A stretch of 64,000 nucleotides of DNA, from the NCBI GenBank assembly GCA_025353165.1, contig JANXRE010000106.1, positions 1 to 64,000 on the forward strand, written 5' to 3'. The stretch is from Acidobacteriota bacterium (lineage in GTDB: Bacteria > Acidobacteriota > Terriglobia > Bryobacterales > Bryobacteraceae). Positions 27,967-37,684 of the stretch are shown piece by piece. Each line of letters opens with the position of its first letter. Position 1 is the first letter of the stretch. The position numbers and the translations under genes are program-made. Under the pieces are notes generated by a model that saw nothing but the letters and a program-made list of their open reading frames with translations, had not been told where the DNA came from and searched no databases.

Positions 27967-28389
27967 CTACCGCCGCCGTCCCACGTACATGTAGGTGACC
28001 AACGCTGTCGCGATGAGATTATCGTTATCGTCCTTGACGTCGGCCCGGGCGACGGCCAGCGTCAACCCGGTTTTCAACAGGTGCGCTCGCGCGAACAGCG
28101 AACCTTTTCCAGCAGGCCGGAGGTAGTTCAGCTTCAGCTCGACGGTCGTGGCCGGTTGCTCGGCTCCGTGTTTCTGCATCAACGAGATTCCGACCGCGAC
28201 GTCGGCGAGCGTGGCAATTACGCCGCCGTGCACGACGCCCGTGGCGTTCCACAGGTCGGGGCGGATGGGGCATTCGATAGTAACGCCGTCGTCGTGCACT
28301 TCTTTCACGTCGATGCCCAGCAGGGCATTGAACGGCATGTGCGGCAGCATCTGCCGCAGTTGGGCAAGCGTCATCGGTTCATCGGGCAC
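27967..28389 (-). CDS. PaaI-family hotdog thioesterase
   Basis: 140 aa, GTG start (an ATG five codons in is possible). Hotdog-fold features: NATGVVHGGVIATLADVAVG with the conserved HGG, and TVELKLNYLRPA. The aspartate in ADVA is the likely catalytic acid. These enzymes hydrolyse acyl- or aryl-CoA thioesters; the substrate is unknown. It is 30 bp upstream of the efflux operon on the same strand, but separately started. Confidence 0.85.
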   Translation of the reverse strand: MPDEPMTLAQLRQMLPHMPFNALLGIDVKEVHDDGVTIECPIRPDLWNATGVVHGGVIATLADVAVGISLMQKHGAEQPATTVELKLNYLRPAGKGSLFARAHLLKTGLTLAVARADVKDDNDNLIATALVTYMYVGRRR

Positions 28390-28493
28390 GGGACGATTGT
28401 AGCAACGCCGGGGACCTATTTAGCGATCTTGGCGAGAGCGGCAGCGGATTTGCGGCCAGAATCGGAGCTAGGGCCGGTGGCAACGGCCTGGTT

Positions 28494-29290
28494 CTAATAT
28501 TGGCGCGCCAGATCGATCTTTCCCAGGTTCGCGTGAATGGCCCTTATGTTGTACAGCGCATCGATTTGGTTGGGGTGGTCAGCGAGGGCGCCTTCGACGT
28601 CGGTTCCGGTAACTGGAGTCGAGAAGATCGGCGTCGCCAGGAGTGGCGACGCGGCACGCACGAGTGCGTGCGCCACGTTGAAACGGCTGAACTCGAGCCG
28701 GGCGTCCCGGTTTGTGGAATCGGCGGCCTGTTCACGCTGTTTGGCATCGCGGGCCAGTTCGGCGAGGCGCAGCAGAATGGGGGGGTGATCGGGCTTCTTC
28801 TTCAGGCCTTCGTCCAGCGCGGCCTCGTTTGTGCTGAGGATCGTTGCGGGCGGTTTGGAGCGGACCGGGTTGGGGGGAATCCCGCCGGCGAAAATCCAGA
28901 CAAAATCGTTCGGGATTTCCAGGGGCGAACCGCCCGTGTCCAACACCACGGAATCCTTCCGGAAGTCGACCGGATTGGAATTGAAGATCACGTTTACTTT
29001 TCCAGCGCGCTGTTGCCTCCGCCGACGATTAGGATCTTTTTGCCGATGTAGTGGTCGGCCTCGATCAAACGGTACATCACGTTGGGCAGATCCTCGCCCT
29101 GGACGCCGAGCTTGCCGGCGCGCTGCAGAATCGTTCTCCGTGCATCGGAAACTCCACCGGGCTGGTCCTCACCAGTTTCTGCCGCGGATACCTGGCGACG
29201 GTGCCGCCCACCTCCCCGCGCTCGATAATCGATCGGAGTTTGTTCTCGGTGGCATCCTGAGGAAGCAGATCGGGAGCAAGCGAAGGACCA
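28494..29290 (-). pseudogene. Decayed FAD/NAD(P) disulfide-reductase-like gene with TPR tail
   Basis: Pieces of one coding region lie in different frames. From high to low coordinates: LAPDLLPQDATENKLRSIIERGEVGG; then, after a frameshift, LGVQGEDLPNVMYRLIEADHYIGKKILIVGGGNSALEK (thioredoxin-reductase-type second GGGNSA nucleotide site) ending in a stop; then, after a deletion, FRKDSVVLDTGGSPLEIPNDFVWIFAGGIPPN (the reductase C-terminus), a TPR-like part, and a final TPR helix pair. A 48 bp dispersed repeat (28630-28677) interrupts the TPR part. Such genes normally couple a Trx-reductase-like module to other domains. No intact copy of it remains here. Confidence 0.6.
28630..28677 (+). repeat. 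48 bp double-hairpin dispersed repeat, copy 4
   Basis: Both stems match the consensus. It lies inside the decayed reductase/TPR gene and reads through in the host frame (minus-strand AHALVRAASPLLATP), so its presence does not by itself break the frame. Confidence 0.9.
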
Positions 29291-29345
29291 TCGGCGATAG
29301 CCCGAGTTTGAACACAGCGCCGAAACGGAGTATCCTTCTTTCACC

Positions 29346-30464
29346 ATGTATATCGACGGCAAAGTCGTCGTAGTGACGGGTGGAGGCCACGGCATCGGAC
29401 GCGCACTGTGCCGCCGCTTTGCGGTGGAAGGCGCTCACGGCGTGGTAGTCGCCGATATCGACGCCGATGCGGCCCGTAGGGTAGCATCCGAAACCGGAGG
29501 ACTGGCGGTGGCGGCGGATGTCGCAAACGAAGCGGACATGCACCGGCTGGTGGGGCTGGCGAACAACGCGTTCGGCCAGATCGATCTCTTCTGCTCCAAC
29601 GCCGGCATCGCCGTGGACGGCGGGCCGGAGGTTCCCGATTTCGATTGGGACCGCATCTGGCACGTGAACGTGATGGGCCACGTGTATGCCACCCGGGCGG
29701 TGCTGCCGCAGATGCTGGCCCGCGGAGAGGGCTATCTGCTGCAAACCGTCTCGGCCGCCGGACTCCTTTCGCAGATCGGGTCGGCACCCTATTCCGTGAC
29801 AAAACACGCGGCGCTTGGTTTCGCCGAATGGCTGTCCATCACGTACTATGACGCGGGCATCCGCGTCTCGGCGCTCTGCCCTCAGGGGGTGAAGACCGAT
29901 ATGCTACTCGATTCGGGCGCCGGCGCGGGCCACTTCCTCACGGAAGGCGCGCTCGAACCGGAACAGGTCGCGGATTCCGTCTTGCAAGGACTGGCCCAAG
30001 AGCGGTTCCTCATCCTTCCGCATCCCGAAGTCGCCACCTACTTCCAGCGCAAGGCGTCCGACTACGACCGGTGGCTGCGCGGCATGCGCCGCTTGCAGCA
30101 GCGCCTGATGGAGTCGAATATGCTACCTTCGCTGAAGGCGAAAGTCGTGAGCACCACAATGCAGCAACCCGTTTGGAATTTTGAACAGGAGCCCTGGGAC
30201 AGGCCGCACGACGAGACCGACGTCAACCTGCGCGCTTACTTCGACCGGATGCGGGACGAGAAGATGCTGCAGTATCGCCCCGAGTGGACGGACGAACAAG
30301 TCGTCGAGTGGGACGGGAATTTCAAGCTTGACGACGAAGCCGCTCCGGCGGAGTTGATGCTCGGCTGTTCCGAGCGCGAAGTGTTCCTGGAAGAGTATCG
30401 TCAAGTGCTCGATCAGGCCATCGCTTACCGGTCCCGCGTTAGAACTGATACTCAACCGGCGTGA
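29346..30464 (+). CDS. Short-chain dehydrogenase/reductase with C-terminal extension
   Basis: 372 aa. The SDR part (about residues 1-260) has the cofactor site TGGGHGIG (11-18), the NAG motif CSNAGIA, and the S136/Y149/K153 triad ([12 protein letters not shown]). The 100-110 residues after it are not part of the usual fold: acidic and aromatic-rich with [18 protein letters not shown] and [19 protein letters not shown] do not recognise that extension. The family reduces or oxidises alcohols; the substrate is unknown. The final 26 bp overlap the convergent DinB gene. Confidence 0.8.
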   Translation: MYIDGKVVVVTGGGHGIGRALCRRFAVEGAHGVVVADIDADAARRVASETGGLAVAADVANEADMHRLVGLANNAFGQIDLFCSNAGIAVDGGPEVPDFDWDRIWHVNVMGHVYATRAVLPQMLARGEGYLLQTVSAAGLLSQIGSAPYSVTKHAALGFAEWLSITYYDAGIRVSALCPQGVKTDMLLDSGAGAGHFLTEGALEPEQVADSVLQGLAQERFLILPHPEVATYFQRKASDYDRWLRGMRRLQQRLMESNMLPSLKAKVVSTTMQQPVWNFEQEPWDRPHDETDVNLRAYFDRMRDEKMLQYRPEWTDEQVVEWDGNFKLDDEAAPAELMLGCSEREVFLEEYRQVLDQAIAYRSRVRTDTQPA

Positions 30465-30945
30465 TGCCCTTGGCCCGCAGATACATCTCGGCTGCCGCCC
30501 GATGATGTGTCGCGTGATTGAGGAGACCCACGAGCAGTTCCAGACCGGTCATGGCGCCTTCGGAGCTGCTGTACGACTTTGCCAGTTGCGCGGCCGTCAT
30601 TCTCGCAACCTTTTCGATCGAGGCGTCAAACGACTTCTTCACAAAGGCCATGACATCCGCTTTTTTCAGCGAGGCCGGTTCTCCGGGATTCGGCTTCTGT
30701 CCCAGGATTGGCGAGATAAAGTACTCCGACCCCTGAGCCAGGTGCACCATCTGCTGGGCAAAGCTCATCTGGGGCGGGGTGAGCTTGAAATCGTAGCTCG
30801 ACTCCGGCATCTGGTCCGCTACTTTCAGAGTGAAGTCGCGCGACGTTTGCATGTGTTTTACGAATGCGGCTGCGACATCGGTTTGCCCGAATAGGGGCGC
30901 GCCAAGCGCCGCAATGAGGAGCACCAGACAAGAAGATCTCAGCAC
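30439..30945 (-). CDS. Secreted DinB-family protein
   Basis: 168 aa from a GTG at 30945, chosen because a GGGAGG ribosome-binding site precedes it and the signal peptide ([19 protein letters not shown]) then begins at once. The DinB four-helix fold shows the metal histidines in [11 protein letters not shown] and [17 protein letters not shown]. Bacterial DinB proteins are putative metal-dependent thiol-transferases. Exported forms are common in Acidobacteria. It is convergent with the SDR, and its start lies 23 bp from the stop of the hexahaem cytochrome c on the same strand. Confidence 0.85.
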   Translation of the reverse strand: MLRSSCLVLLIAALGAPLFGQTDVAAAFVKHMQTSRDFTLKVADQMPESSYDFKLTPPQMSFAQQMVHLAQGSEYFISPILGQKPNPGEPASLKKADVMAFVKKSFDASIEKVARMTAAQLAKSYSSSEGAMTGLELLVGLLNHATHHRAAAEMYLRAKGITPVEYQF

Positions 30946-30968
30946 ACCAACCTCCCTTTCCCAGTCAG

Positions 30969-31856
30969 TCAATACTCGCACAACTCGCTGTGGACCGAGT
31001 ACGCCTTTACGGCTTTCTTCGGTCCTTGCGCGTTGTGACACTCCAGGCAAATCGGTCCCGTGAGCACGCGGCGGTGCTTGTCGGTTGAGTTGGCGTGTAA
31101 TCGGTGACAGCTCAGACAGGTCGTATCACCGCCGTTCACGGCCACGTCGCGGACGTTGATCCAGATGTGGCGATCGCCCGGGTTCGTATTCGCATCGCCG
31201 GCCATCGCCCAGTTCACTTCGTAGTCCTTGAACAGGTTGTCGCCGGGAACGAAGTTGTTCGGATAAGGCAGGCCGGTGGACCGCGACCGCCCGCCCCGCA
31301 AGTGGCACTGGGCGCAGGTGGACGTAATCGCCAGCACGTCCGATCGCCGCTTCTTCGAAAGGAAGATCAGCGAGACATCGCCCGAGTGATCCAGGTCAAC
31401 GACGCCGTGGCAGGTGTAGCAGTCCAGGCCGACCTCCCGGAAGGTCTTGGACTCGGCGTCGATGCCAGTGGTGTGGCATCCGGCGCAACGGTTTTCGAAC
31501 TTGCCCTTCTGCCAGTCCGGCTTGGCCACGTCTTTGAGGTCGAACTTGCCGTAGCCGTCCTTGCGGAGGAAACGGATATGATTCCGGCTGCCCATGGTGT
31601 GGGTTGTGCCGTCGCCGTTTTTCAGAAGCGCGATCAGTTCCGGAGCGTCCTCGCGCTGGCGCACCGTCAGGCCGTGCGAGTTCTTCTGCCAGCCCGGACC
31701 GATGTTATTCCGGTGGCAAAACAGGCACTCGTCGCCCTGGACGAAATCGGGCACCGGCTGTCCGGCGTGCGTGGATCCCCAGGCGGCGGGATCGCGCGTT
31801 TCCTGGGCCGAAGCGATCAGGGCAAGACTACTTAGGAGCCATGCGAATCGCGCCAT
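30969..31856 (-). CDS. Secreted hexahaem cytochrome c
   Basis: 295 aa. A signal peptide ([17 protein letters not shown]) is followed by six CxxCH sites: CLFCH (44), CAGCH (124), CYTCH (146), CAQCH (181), CLSCH (247) and CLECH (270). Extra histidines between them are likely distal ligands. It belongs to the cytochrome c554/NrfA-like multihaem family in architecture, but has no CxxCK site, so it is an electron carrier rather than an obvious ammonia-forming nitrite reductase. Its start lies 29 bp inside the upstream SDR gene, so the two are co-transcribed. Confidence 0.85.
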   Translation of the reverse strand: MARFAWLLSSLALIASAQETRDPAAWGSTHAGQPVPDFVQGDECLFCHRNNIGPGWQKNSHGLTVRQREDAPELIALLKNGDGTTHTMGSRNHIRFLRKDGYGKFDLKDVAKPDWQKGKFENRCAGCHTTGIDAESKTFREVGLDCYTCHGVVDLDHSGDVSLIFLSKKRRSDVLAITSTCAQCHLRGGRSRSTGLPYPNNFVPGDNLFKDYEVNWAMAGDANTNPGDRHIWINVRDVAVNGGDTTCLSCHRLHANSTDKHRRVLTGPICLECHNAQGPKKAVKAYSVHSELCEY

Positions 31857-32580
31857 CGAGACGAATCACCTCGCCGTTCAGCATCGGGTTCTCGACGATG
31901 TGCCGCGCCAGCGCCGCGTATTCCTCGGGGCGTCCCAGCCGCGACGGGAACGGCACCTGCGCGCCCAGCGACGCCTTCAGTTCCTCGGGCATCCCGGCCA
32001 TCATCGGCGTTTCAAAGATTCCCGGCGCGATCGTCATCACGCGAATTCCGAGCTTCGCAAGATCGCGGGCCATGGGCAGGGTCATCCCGGCCACGCCGGC
32101 CTTGGAAGACGCGTATGCCGTTTGTCCGATCTGGCCGTCGAACGCCGCCACCGAGGCTGTGTTGACGATCACGCCGCGCTCGCCGTTCTCGTCGGGCTGA
32201 TTCCGCGACATCGCGTGGGCGGCCAGCCTCGCCACGTTAAACGTGCCGATCAGGTTCACCCGGATGACTCGCTCAAACCAATCGAGCGGCGCCGGACCTT
32301 CCTTGCTGATCGTCCTATGCGCGGGCGCGATGCCGGCGCAGTTGATCGCGACGTGTAGAGCCGGGACGTCCTTTAGCGCGCGCTCGACCGACGGGCCGTC
32401 GCTCACATCGGCGCGGTAGAATTCGGCGTGTCCCACTTCCTCGCAGATCGCCATCGCGGCAGACTCGTTGAGATCGAGAATCACCGCGCGCGCGCCCGCC
32501 GATACCGCCATGCGCACGCAGGCCGCTCCCAGACCCGAAGCGCCTCCCGTAACCAGCACCGTCTTGCCGTGAAGATTCAT
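31828..32580 (-). CDS. SDR-family oxidoreductase, 3-hydroxyacyl-CoA dehydrogenase type II-like
   Basis: 250 aa. Cofactor loop [10 protein letters not shown] (11-20), acidic D37 in ILDLNES (NAD-preferring), NCAG motif, triad S143/Y156/K160 (AYASSKAG), and [11 protein letters not shown] after the substrate loop. This last block, together with the AINCAG and [15 protein letters not shown] segments, resembles the HSD17B10/FadB2-like 3-hydroxyacyl-CoA dehydrogenases, which act in beta-oxidation-type steps. It overlaps the VOC gene upstream (4 bp) and the cytochrome c gene downstream. Confidence 0.85.
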   Translation of the reverse strand: MNLHGKTVLVTGGASGLGAACVRMAVSAGARAVILDLNESAAMAICEEVGHAEFYRADVSDGPSVERALKDVPALHVAINCAGIAPAHRTISKEGPAPLDWFERVIRVNLIGTFNVARLAAHAMSRNQPDENGERGVIVNTASVAAFDGQIGQTAYASSKAGVAGMTLPMARDLAKLGIRVMTIAPGIFETPMMAGMPEELKASLGAQVPFPSRLGRPEEYAALARHIVENPMLNGEVIRLDGAIRMAPK

Positions 32581-33473
32581 GGTTTCTTTGCGTGGCCTTC
32601 CACTAATTCGATCCAGATCCGGTCGGGGCCTTCGATGAAGGCGATCTTCGTTCCCCCCGTGATGGTCCGGACCCCTTCGAGCACGTTCACCCCTTCGCTC
32701 CGCACGCGGTCGAGAGTGGCGGGCAGATCATCGACGCTGAATCCGATGTGATCGATCACGCGGCCGCGGGTGGCGTCGAAGGATTTCCGATTCTTCCACA
32801 GATCGGGCCACTGCGCTCGCGCGTACTCCACCGGGTAAATGATCATGCTCACGTGGTCCGCCTGCAGGAAGGACGCCGGCCCGACCGGAAAATCGCGGTC
32901 CATCGTGTGATAGATCTGCGGCTTGGTCTGCTTGCCGCGGACCTGGATTCCCAGGTGCTTCTGGTACCACTCGCCCGCCGCAATCGGATCCTCGCTGAGC
33001 ATGTGCACGTGTCCGAAATGGTGGTGGCTGGCCGTGTTCAGCTCGATGAGTTCATGGCTGGGACCCTCCACGTAAGCGAAGAAGAACTGCCCCGGTTGGC
33101 GCCCGGCGAGATCGCTGATATCCGTGATCGGAGTTTCAAACTTCGTTCCCGACGCGACCTGCTTCTCGCACTCCGCCTGCATGTCCTCCGCGCCCCAGCC
33201 CATGTGCCAGATGGCCGACGTGATCTCGTTTGGCGGCGGAGCGCTCGCCTTTTTGAACAGCACCCAACTCTTGTATGCCCACACGCCGTCCACGCCCGCA
33301 AACTCGCCCTTCTCCGCTTCGAATTTGCCGGTGTAGAACTTGACGGAGGCCTTGGGGTCCGTCGAGTTTACGTGCACATGATGAAAATGGGCAACGGGCG
33401 GCGGCGCGGCGGGTTTGTCCTGACCGAGCCCCAGCAGCCCCAGTATCGCGAGCCAGTAAATCCCCCAGCTCAT
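32577..33473 (-). CDS. Exported VOC (glyoxalase-like) protein with two VOC domains
   Basis: 298 aa from the ATG at 33473, which overlaps the KDPG aldolase stop (ATGA). A hydrophobic N-terminus ([15 protein letters not shown]) is a likely signal or anchor. Two VOC modules follow, starting [12 protein letters not shown] and [12 protein letters not shown], with His/Glu metal candidates ([16 protein letters not shown] and [16 protein letters not shown]). VOC proteins are metal-dependent lyases, isomerases or dioxygenases, or metal-binding resistance proteins. Reaction unknown. Confidence 0.8.
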   Translation of the reverse strand: MSWGIYWLAILGLLGLGQDKPAAPPPVAHFHHVHVNSTDPKASVKFYTGKFEAEKGEFAGVDGVWAYKSWVLFKKASAPPPNEITSAIWHMGWGAEDMQAECEKQVASGTKFETPITDISDLAGRQPGQFFFAYVEGPSHELIELNTASHHHFGHVHMLSEDPIAAGEWYQKHLGIQVRGKQTKPQIYHTMDRDFPVGPASFLQADHVSMIIYPVEYARAQWPDLWKNRKSFDATRGRVIDHIGFSVDDLPATLDRVRSEGVNVLEGVRTITGGTKIAFIEGPDRIWIELVEGHAKKP

Positions 33474-34126
33474 TTCATCTCGCTCCGTACGGTTCTCACG
33501 ATCTCCAAGTACTGCTTTGCGCGCTGTTCGAAGACGTCGTAGCGGCCTTCCCGGATCGACTTCGCATCCACCAGTTCGCCTCCGACCGCGACGGCGCAAG
33601 CGCCAGCCCGCAGAAAATCAGCCGCGGTGTCGAGGTTCACGCCGCCGGTCGGGATCATCTCAATTTGCGGGAACGGGGCTTTGAGCGCCTGGATGTACTT
33701 CGCGCCCCCGACCGCGCTGCACGGGAAAATCTTCACGGCGTCGGCGCCCGCTTCCCACGCGGTCAGAACTTCGGTGGGCGTGAGCGCTCCGGGGAAAATC
33801 GGTTTCGAATACCGCCTCGCCATCTCAATGGTGGCGGTGTTCAGCGCGGGAGTGACGAAGAATTGCGCCCCGGCGAGCATGCAGGAGCGCGCCGTGGCCG
33901 GATCCAGAACGGTTCCCGCGCCGAGTACGATGGAATCGCCGAACTGGTCCGCGACCTTCTCCAGGGCGTGAATGGCTCCGGGGACGGTCATGGTGATCTC
34001 GGCGGCGCGAATACCGCCGCGATGAATGGCCTCTATGGACCGGATCGCCGACTCCGCGCTGGAGGTCCGGATGACGGGAACGACACCGATGTCGAAGATC
34101 AGGGACAGGATTGCCTGTTTATCCAT
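33470..34126 (-). CDS. eda: KDPG/KHG aldolase (2-dehydro-3-deoxyphosphogluconate aldolase)
   Basis: 218 aa class I aldolase of Entner-Doudoroff and uronate degradation, splitting KDPG to pyruvate and glyceraldehyde-3-phosphate. E43 in RAAEITMTVP and the Schiff-base K132 in GADAVKIFPCSAVGG match the family, as do VLGAGTVLDPATA and IPTGGVN. A paralogous role (2-keto-4-hydroxyglutarate or KDPGal) cannot be excluded. The VOC gene overlaps its stop by 4 bp and the DUF5666-like gene lies 18 bp upstream. Confidence 0.88.
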   Translation of the reverse strand: MDKQAILSLIFDIGVVPVIRTSSAESAIRSIEAIHRGGIRAAEITMTVPGAIHALEKVADQFGDSIVLGAGTVLDPATARSCMLAGAQFFVTPALNTATIEMARRYSKPIFPGALTPTEVLTAWEAGADAVKIFPCSAVGGAKYIQALKAPFPQIEMIPTGGVNLDTAADFLRAGACAVAVGGELVDAKSIREGRYDVFEQRAKQYLEIVRTVRSEMK

Positions 34127-34144
34127 CCCTTCGATAGTATCGCG

Positions 34145-34459
34145 CTACCGGGTGAAGAGATCGATCTGCGTAGCCTTCAGGTTGGCCCCTTCGTTTTTCC
34201 CTTGCGCGACGATTCGGAAGTTGGCCTTCACGTCATCGGCCTTGCTTTCCTTGCCGTCGAGCGTCAACTTGGTGCTGGCATCGTAAATAACGTTATGCGA
34301 CACCATGCGGTTCAGCTTGGTGTGCATCGTGATGGTCATCGTGCTCTTATTGATATCGATGACGCGGCCGGAAAGCTTGGCCAGCTTCTCCTGGGCGACG
34401 GCCACTCCGGCGGCAACGCCGAGCGAAAGCGCAAACGTAAGAAACGTCCTTCTTTGCAT
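34145..34459 (-). CDS. Small exported protein, possible DUF5666-like beta-barrel
   Basis: 104 aa. MQRRTFLTFALSLGVAAGVAVA is a signal peptide with a twin-arginine flavour. The mature part has OB-like repeats (KLSGRVIDINKSTMTITMHT, THDVIYDASTKLTLDGKES-type segments), as in DUF5666 proteins, but it is too short for certainty. It lies between the PQQ dehydrogenase (75 bp) and KDPG aldolase (18 bp), all on the minus strand. Confidence 0.6.
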   Translation of the reverse strand: MQRRTFLTFALSLGVAAGVAVAQEKLAKLSGRVIDINKSTMTITMHTKLNRMVSHNVIYDASTKLTLDGKESKADDVKANFRIVAQGKNEGANLKATQIDLFTR

Positions 34460-34534
34460 GTAAGCGTTCTCCTGTCTAAGTAGTTACGGCTGCAAAAGAC
34501 TTCATCACATTTGCAGCGTGAAGTCCAGAGGATC

Positions 34535-36523
34535 TCACTTCCCGGCCGCCGCCTTGTTTCTCTGCGTGACTACGAACGCAAGAATCGCATCCACCTCTTC
34601 GGGGCCGATCCATTCCTTTAAGGCCGGCATTCCCGCGCTGGCGTAGGAGCCTTCCAGAACGATCTTTGGGTACGAGCGCAAGACAGCCTCGCTCGAATAG
34701 CGCAGATCCCGAATCGCACCGCCGGAGTAGGCGCCGAATCCGTGACAGACGGAGCACCAGCGCGCATACAGCACCGCGCCCTTGGGCACGATCTTCGGAT
34801 CGGCATCCGACGCGAAGAGTGCGGGCGGAGGAGGAGGCGGAGGAGGCGCGGGAAGCGTCGTTTTGCCATCCAGCGCGAAGGTCAGCAACCGCCCTGGAAC
34901 TCCGCCGTCCTTCGTCGCTCGACCGCCGATCAGCGCAAACGAGCCACCCCACCCCGCGAGCACCGACACGTACTGCTTGCCTTTCACCGTGAAGGTGGCA
35001 GGCGCCGCCATCACGCCCGTGCCGACCGGCATCTCCCATTTTTTCTCGCCGGTTTCGGCGTCGTAGGCGACGAAGCGGCCATCAGCGGTTCCCTCGAACA
35101 CGAGATTGCCGGCGGTGGCCAGCGTGCCTCCGTTCCAGTAGCTCGGGTAAGGAACGCTCCAGCGCGCGCTCTGCCGGACGGGATCCCAGGCCAGCAGCAT
35201 GCCGGGAGTGATGGGCAGCGGATCGGCCGTCGGAAGAGCCATGGTGGCGAGATTCCACGTGCCCGGCAGGAATTTGAACCGCGTGTCGCGGATGTACGGG
35301 AATCCGGTCTCCTGCGCGGGGATGTAGACGAGACCGGTGCCCGGATGGAAGCTCATCGCCTGCCAGTTATGGCCGCCCAGCGGGCCGGGCTGCTGGATGA
35401 AGCCCATGGCCGGCTGCCGGGCCGACGGGTTCTCCACCGGCCTTCCGGTTTTGAGATCGACTTCCTTGGCCCAGTTGACGGTGACGAACGGCTTGGCCGA
35501 AAGCAGCTCGCCGGTGGCCCGGTCGAGCACGTAAAAGAAGCCGTTTTTCGGCGCTTGCATCAAGACTTTGCGCGGCTTGCCGCCGATTTCCAGCGTCGCC
35601 AGGATCATCTGCTGCGCGGCGGTGTAATCCCAACTGTCGCCGGGGGTGGTCTGGTAATGCCAGACGAGCTCGCCGGTATCCGGCCGCAAAGCCAGAATCG
35701 AAGACAAGTACAGGTTGTCGCCGCCGCCCGGGCTTCGCGTCTTCCAGTCCCAGGGCGAGCCGTTGCCCGCGCCGACGTACAGGAGGTCGAGCTCGGGATC
35801 GTAGGACAGCGAGTCCCAGACGGTGCCGCCTCCGCCGTGTTTCCACCATTCGCCCGTCCATGTTTTCGCCGCCTTCTCGAGCGCGGGGGATTCGAATGGT
35901 TGGGAGGGATCGCCGGGGACGGTGTAGAATCTCCAGGCCAGCTTGCCGGTTTCGGCGTCGTAGGCGGAGACGTATCCGCGGACTCCGTATTCCGCGCCGC
36001 CGTTGCCGATGATGACCTTGCCCTTGACGATCCGCGGCGCGCCGGTGATGGTGTACGGCTGGTTCTTGTCGGTGGTCTGCACCTGCCAGAGCGGAATCCC
36101 GTTCGCGGCGTTCAGCGCGGCCAGCCGGCCGTCGAGCGTTCCGACGTACACGCGGTTTCGGTAGAACGCCACTCCGCGGTTTACTACGTCGCAGCACGCC
36201 TTTTGGCCCCAGGCGTGGGAGACCTCGGGATCCCAACGCCAGAGGCGCTTACCCGTGACTGCGTTCACGGCGTAAACGACGCTCCAACTCCCGGTGACGT
36301 ACATCACTCCGTCGATGACGATGGGGGTGGCCTCGAGACCGCGGCGCGTCTCCATGTCGAGATACCAGGCGAGCCCGAGGCGGGAAACGTTCCCGGCGTG
36401 GATTTCCTTCAGCGGACTGTACCGGGTCTCGGCGTAATCCAGGCCGTGCAAGGGCCAATCCCCGACGCCCTGCGCGAAGGTTAGGGAGGAAAGCAGTGTG
36501 AGCGATATCGTGAGGCGGTACAC
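34535..36523 (-). CDS. PQQ-dependent alcohol dehydrogenase with C-terminal cytochrome c domain
   Basis: 662 aa from a GTG at 36523, where the signal peptide ([16 protein letters not shown]) begins. Eight-bladed quinoprotein propeller: tryptophan-docking repeats such as [12 protein letters not shown] and [14 protein letters not shown]. The vicinal C110-C111 pair of quinoprotein alcohol dehydrogenases is present, as are E178 and N254 as likely calcium ligands and PGDSWDYT (294-301) with the catalytic aspartate region. A Pro run (near 570) links to a haem domain with CSVCH (590-594) and a methionine ligand in SAGMPAL. This quinohaemoprotein layout oxidises alcohols in the periplasm and passes electrons to a cytochrome. 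Substrate unknown; no PQQ biosynthesis genes are seen. Confidence 0.88.
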   Translation of the reverse strand: MYRLTISLTLLSSLTFAQGVGDWPLHGLDYAETRYSPLKEIHAGNVSRLGLAWYLDMETRRGLEATPIVIDGVMYVTGSWSVVYAVNAVTGKRLWRWDPEVSHAWGQKACCDVVNRGVAFYRNRVYVGTLDGRLAALNAANGIPLWQVQTTDKNQPYTITGAPRIVKGKVIIGNGGAEYGVRGYVSAYDAETGKLAWRFYTVPGDPSQPFESPALEKAAKTWTGEWWKHGGGGTVWDSLSYDPELDLLYVGAGNGSPWDWKTRSPGGGDNLYLSSILALRPDTGELVWHYQTTPGDSWDYTAAQQMILATLEIGGKPRKVLMQAPKNGFFYVLDRATGELLSAKPFVTVNWAKEVDLKTGRPVENPSARQPAMGFIQQPGPLGGHNWQAMSFHPGTGLVYIPAQETGFPYIRDTRFKFLPGTWNLATMALPTADPLPITPGMLLAWDPVRQSARWSVPYPSYWNGGTLATAGNLVFEGTADGRFVAYDAETGEKKWEMPVGTGVMAAPATFTVKGKQYVSVLAGWGGSFALIGGRATKDGGVPGRLLTFALDGKTTLPAPPPPPPPPALFASDADPKIVPKGAVLYARWCSVCHGFGAYSGGAIRDLRYSSEAVLRSYPKIVLEGSYASAGMPALKEWIGPEEVDAILAFVVTQRNKAAAGK

Positions 36524-36562
36524 TTGACCGCCTATTATACGCGCGGCTGATAATCTTGTAAC
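36524..36562. promoter_or_regulatory. Candidate divergent promoter between PQQ dehydrogenase and GT4 genes
   Basis: The gap is only 39 bp. For the minus strand, TATAAT occurs at 36539-36534 with TTACAA at 36561-36556 (16 bp spacer), a good sigma-70 match that would give an almost leaderless transcript for the GTG at 36523. For the plus strand, TTGACC at 36524-36529 and GATAAT at 36549-36554 are 19 bp apart. Both are sequence matches only. Confidence 0.35.
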
Positions 36563-37684
36563 TTGAGACCCGTTCCCGTGCTGTTCACCGTTCGCGAGCT
36601 GCACCATGGCGGCATCGAGCGGGATGTCGCGAAGATTGCGATGCACCTCGACCGGACGCGCTGGGAGCCGCATGTCGCATCGTTCCACGCGACCGGAATG
36701 CGGTACGACGAGCTGCGCGCCGCGGGCGTTCCCTACCTGCATATTCCCCTGACGTCGATCGCGTCGAAGATGGCTCTGTCGTCAGCGTTGAGGATGCGGC
36801 GATACATCCGCGAGCACGGCATTGTGCTGATGCACGCCTGGGACAACAGCGCGACATTCTCGGTTCCAGTCGCGCGGGCCGCCGGCGTACGTGTCGCGCT
36901 GAAGAGCCAGTTGAGCTATCGCAGCCTGACCGATCCCCACAGCCGCCGGATGGTCCGCCTAACGGACCGGCTGGTGCATGGCATCGTGGTGAATTGCGAG
37001 GCCATGCGCCGCCACCTGGTAGACGATGAAAGATATCCGGCGGATCGGATTGCGCTGTGCTACAACGGCGTCGATACCGTGCAGTTCTTTCCTCGCGCGG
37101 AACCGCGGATGGAAGCGCTTGCGGACGCTTCCCTGGTGATCGGCACTCTTTGCGTGCTGCGTCCGGAGAAGGCGCTCGATCTGGTGCAGGAAGCGTTTGC
37201 GCGGGTGCGGCGCTTGAAGCCGGGGATGAAACTCATGATGGTTGGCAGCGGGCCGGAACTGCCGCGGCTGAAGGCGAACGCGAAACGGTTGGGGATTGAG
37301 GATTCGAATCTGTTCTTCCCGACCACGCCGGAAGTTCCGCGTTTTCTGCGCTCGATGGACATCTTCGTGCTCTCGTCGAAATCGGAAGCTTTCTCGAACT
37401 CCCTGTTGGAAGCCATCGCCTGCGGCTGCTGCGGCGTCGGGTCGCGGGTCGGCGGCACGCCCGAGATGCTGGGCGAGAACGAGCGGGGCCTGTTATTCCG
37501 GTCGGGCGACGCGGGCGATCTGGAGGCGTGCCTCGAGCGTCTGATCCGCAACGACGAACTGCGGCGCGAATTGGCATCGAGGGGCGCCGAGTTCGCGCGG
37601 ACCCAGCTCAGCATTGAGCGCGCCTGCGAGAGCATCGGCGCAATTTACGAACAATGGCTGGGGCTACGAGGCGGGAGCGGGTAG
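36563..37684 (+). CDS. GT4-family glycosyltransferase
   Basis: 373 aa with a TTG start. GT-B fold: N-terminal acceptor half beginning [21 protein letters not shown], donor half with [29 protein letters not shown], and the EX7E pair E275/E283 in [19 protein letters not shown]4 enzymes retain configuration and use nucleotide sugars to extend lipopolysaccharide, exopolysaccharide or glycolipids. Acceptor and donor cannot be read. It is not in an obvious glycan cluster; it is divergent from the PQQ gene and convergent with the cytochrome b gene (21 bp overlap). Confidence 0.88.
   Translation: MRPVPVLFTVRELHHGGIERDVAKIAMHLDRTRWEPHVASFHATGMRYDELRAAGVPYLHIPLTSIASKMALSSALRMRRYIREHGIVLMHAWDNSATFSVPVARAAGVRVALKSQLSYRSLTDPHSRRMVRLTDRLVHGIVVNCEAMRRHLVDDERYPADRIALCYNGVDTVQFFPRAEPRMEALADASLVIGTLCVLRPEKALDLVQEAFARVRRLKPGMKLMMVGSGPELPRLKANAKRLGIEDSNLFFPTTPEVPRFLRSMDIFVLSSKSEAFSNSLLEAIACGCCGVGSRVGGTPEMLGENERGLLFRSGDAGDLEACLERLIRNDELRRELASRGAEFARTQLSIERACESIGAIYEQWLGLRGGSG

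Noticed and set aside
28630-28677. AHALVRAASPLLATP-type peptide as a conserved protein domain
   Set aside because: It is only the reading of the dispersed DNA repeat; the same peptide appears at each repeat copy regardless of neighbouring gene.
34742-36484. 580-codon plus-strand frame inside the PQQ dehydrogenase
   Set aside because: Antisense shadow; the minus strand shows the propeller and haem motifs.
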